From positions 1,307,001 through 1,371,000 of the forward strand of contig JAYKKM010000081.1 of NCBI GenBank assembly GCA_035772405.1: 64,000 nucleotides of DNA. The letters are read 5' to 3'. The translations under genes were made by a program, and so were the position numbers. Each line of letters begins with the position of its first letter. Position 1 is the stretch's first letter. The DNA comes from Chrysogorgia sp. JL179-B06. Lineage: Eukaryota > Cnidaria > Anthozoa > Scleralcyonacea > Chrysogorgiidae. Of this stretch, positions 62,800 through 64,000 are shown one piece after another. The notes under the pieces were generated by a model that saw nothing but the letters and a program-made list of their open reading frames with translations, had not been told where the DNA came from and did no database searches.

Positions 62800-63361
62800 T
62801 CGAACAATTTCCAACAAAATTACAGTTTGTCTGACCAAATGGTTGGCCAATTTGTCTGGACAATTAACCCTATCTAGACTGGGCTTTTTTCTAATATCTC
62901 CAAAACTATTAGATGTACCTCAATGAAATTTTCACAGGTTGATGGTAACACTGAATGTACGTTACATTTTTGTTGTCATGGCAACAAATTATGATGTTAT
63001 TAGACGTCATCGGTCGTAAAAAATTCGGATTTGAAGCAGTTCAGGGTTTTTCTCAAGGGTTTCTTTCAGGATTATTTCTTGCTGTTCTGTTAACGTACAT
63101 AAGTTATTATATCAATAAATAGATTTATCTTAATCGATATGTTCTTATTTTTATTGTTTCTATTTAGTAGGCGTGTTCAGGAATACTCTAACTTTTTTTA
63201 TACCTAATATTTTTTCACCATTTTTTTCTGCCCATACTTACAATGTATTTCTAAGAAAAGTTGTGAAATGTTAGAGTCATAGCTTTAACCATTACTAAGA
63301 TATCTGCATTTAAAATTAGCACGGGCAGATTCTGCCCCCATCCCCCCAATCTAGATAGGGT
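62800..63361. other. Stretch without recognised gene
   Basis: AT-rich, probably TAF4 intron. CCCTATCTAGACTGGGC near 62869 and CCCAATCTAGATAGGG near 63344 form an inverted pair, which may mark another element around 62868-63361. Confidence 0.4.
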
Positions 63362-63705
63362 CAGGGTCCGAATTAGCGCTCCAAAACAGCTTCGCATTTT
63401 TCTTTAGTGTCACAATGTAGCGTATTGTAACGTCTTACAACTTTACGTAGCGTCGTACAACATTGCGTAACGTCTTACAACGTAGCGTAACGTCTTACAA
63501 CGTAGCCTAACGTCTTACAACGTAGCCTAACGTCTTACAACGTAGTGTCCTATAATTGACGTTTACACCACTTGCCACTTGTCCACGGGGAACTTGGTTA
63601 CTTAAAATCAGCTTCGCAATTCTCAGAAAAATCACTTCGCAGATTTTCGAAATTTTCAAAATCGCTTCACAATTTGCGATTTGCGAAGCGCTAATTCGGA
63701 TCTTG
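63362..63705. mobile_element. Transposon-like unit with 20-bp VNTR, copy 2
   Basis: CAGGGTCCGAATTAGCGCTC...GAAGCGCTAATTCGGATCTTG, so the inverted ends are intact here. About seven AACGTCTTACAACGTAGCST units inside. Confidence 0.87.
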
Positions 63706-64000
63706 AGGGTATACTGATTTTGATCTCGATTTTTTTCATGCTACAGCTCACTTGTTTGATAGTATCACCTTCAAATTACTCTAACCTTTCCTGAATAACC
63801 ATTTTGCAACCCATATCAAGTGTTACCCTTCCAGCATTTTGGAGCCTAATTCTGGCTAACGCTACTCGCTAGATTGTTTTACTGGAGACCAACACCTGTA
63901 GTGCCCAGGGCCTGGTTGTATGAAATCTGGATAAGCCACTATACAGTGGATAACTTGTATCTGCTGTATAGTTTTGATTAAGGATGTTCGGTATGAGAAA

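Overview
The window is animal nuclear DNA. It carries two multi-exon, intron-rich protein genes, both on the minus strand, with repeat-packed introns. The repeats include many non-autonomous DNA transposons with TTAA target sites, tRNA-like SINEs, LINE 3' ends and long microsatellites. The repeat style (including a hairpin element whose ends resemble ones I recall from coral and sea-anemone genomes) and the marine-invertebrate-like proteins suggest a cnidarian, perhaps an anthozoan. That is an inference from style, not proven here.

Gene 1, about 2.9-44.2 kb (minus), is an apparently complete orthologue of the mitotic kinesin-12 KIF15. I rebuilt 32 coding exons by hand from splice sites. All intron phases close and give an uninterrupted frame of about 1247 codons: an N-terminal motor domain (P-loop, switch I, switch II, neck), then a long coiled-coil stalk and a stop at 2935-2937. 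The stalk exons are small (48-360 bp) and separated by repeat-rich introns of up to 8.5 kb.

Gene 2, about 47.3-61.3 kb and continuing past the right edge (minus), is the C-terminal part of TAF4, a TFIID subunit. Eleven exons give 453 residues: half of the TAFH (NHR1) domain, a Q/T/A-rich linker and the conserved C-terminal histone-fold/TFIIA-contacting region. The N-terminal exons are not recognised and probably lie beyond base 64000. TAF4 ends about 3 kb upstream of the KIF15 start. The interval holds a possible KIF15 promoter with an E2F-like TTTGGCGC motif near 44.32 kb and a CpG-rich patch near 45.8 kb.

The rest is mobile and repetitive DNA. At least 13 inverted-repeat elements sit between TTAA duplications and mostly begin AG(T/G)G. 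One of them (31299-33251) has about 240-bp near-identical inverted arms, each with an inward TATATATA box, and a 113-codon ORF of unknown function. Another (50499-51020) contains the start of a THAP zinc-finger domain, which hints at the Kolobok superfamily. Other notable items are a transposon carrying a 20-bp VNTR (two loci with very different copy number), a 1-kb field of alternating hairpins (10.15-11.1 kb), short palindromic elements with 8-11-bp target duplications, and a 1.2-kb giant inverted repeat (47.8-49.0 kb). No rRNA, CRISPR array, genuine tRNA gene or plus-strand cellular gene was found.
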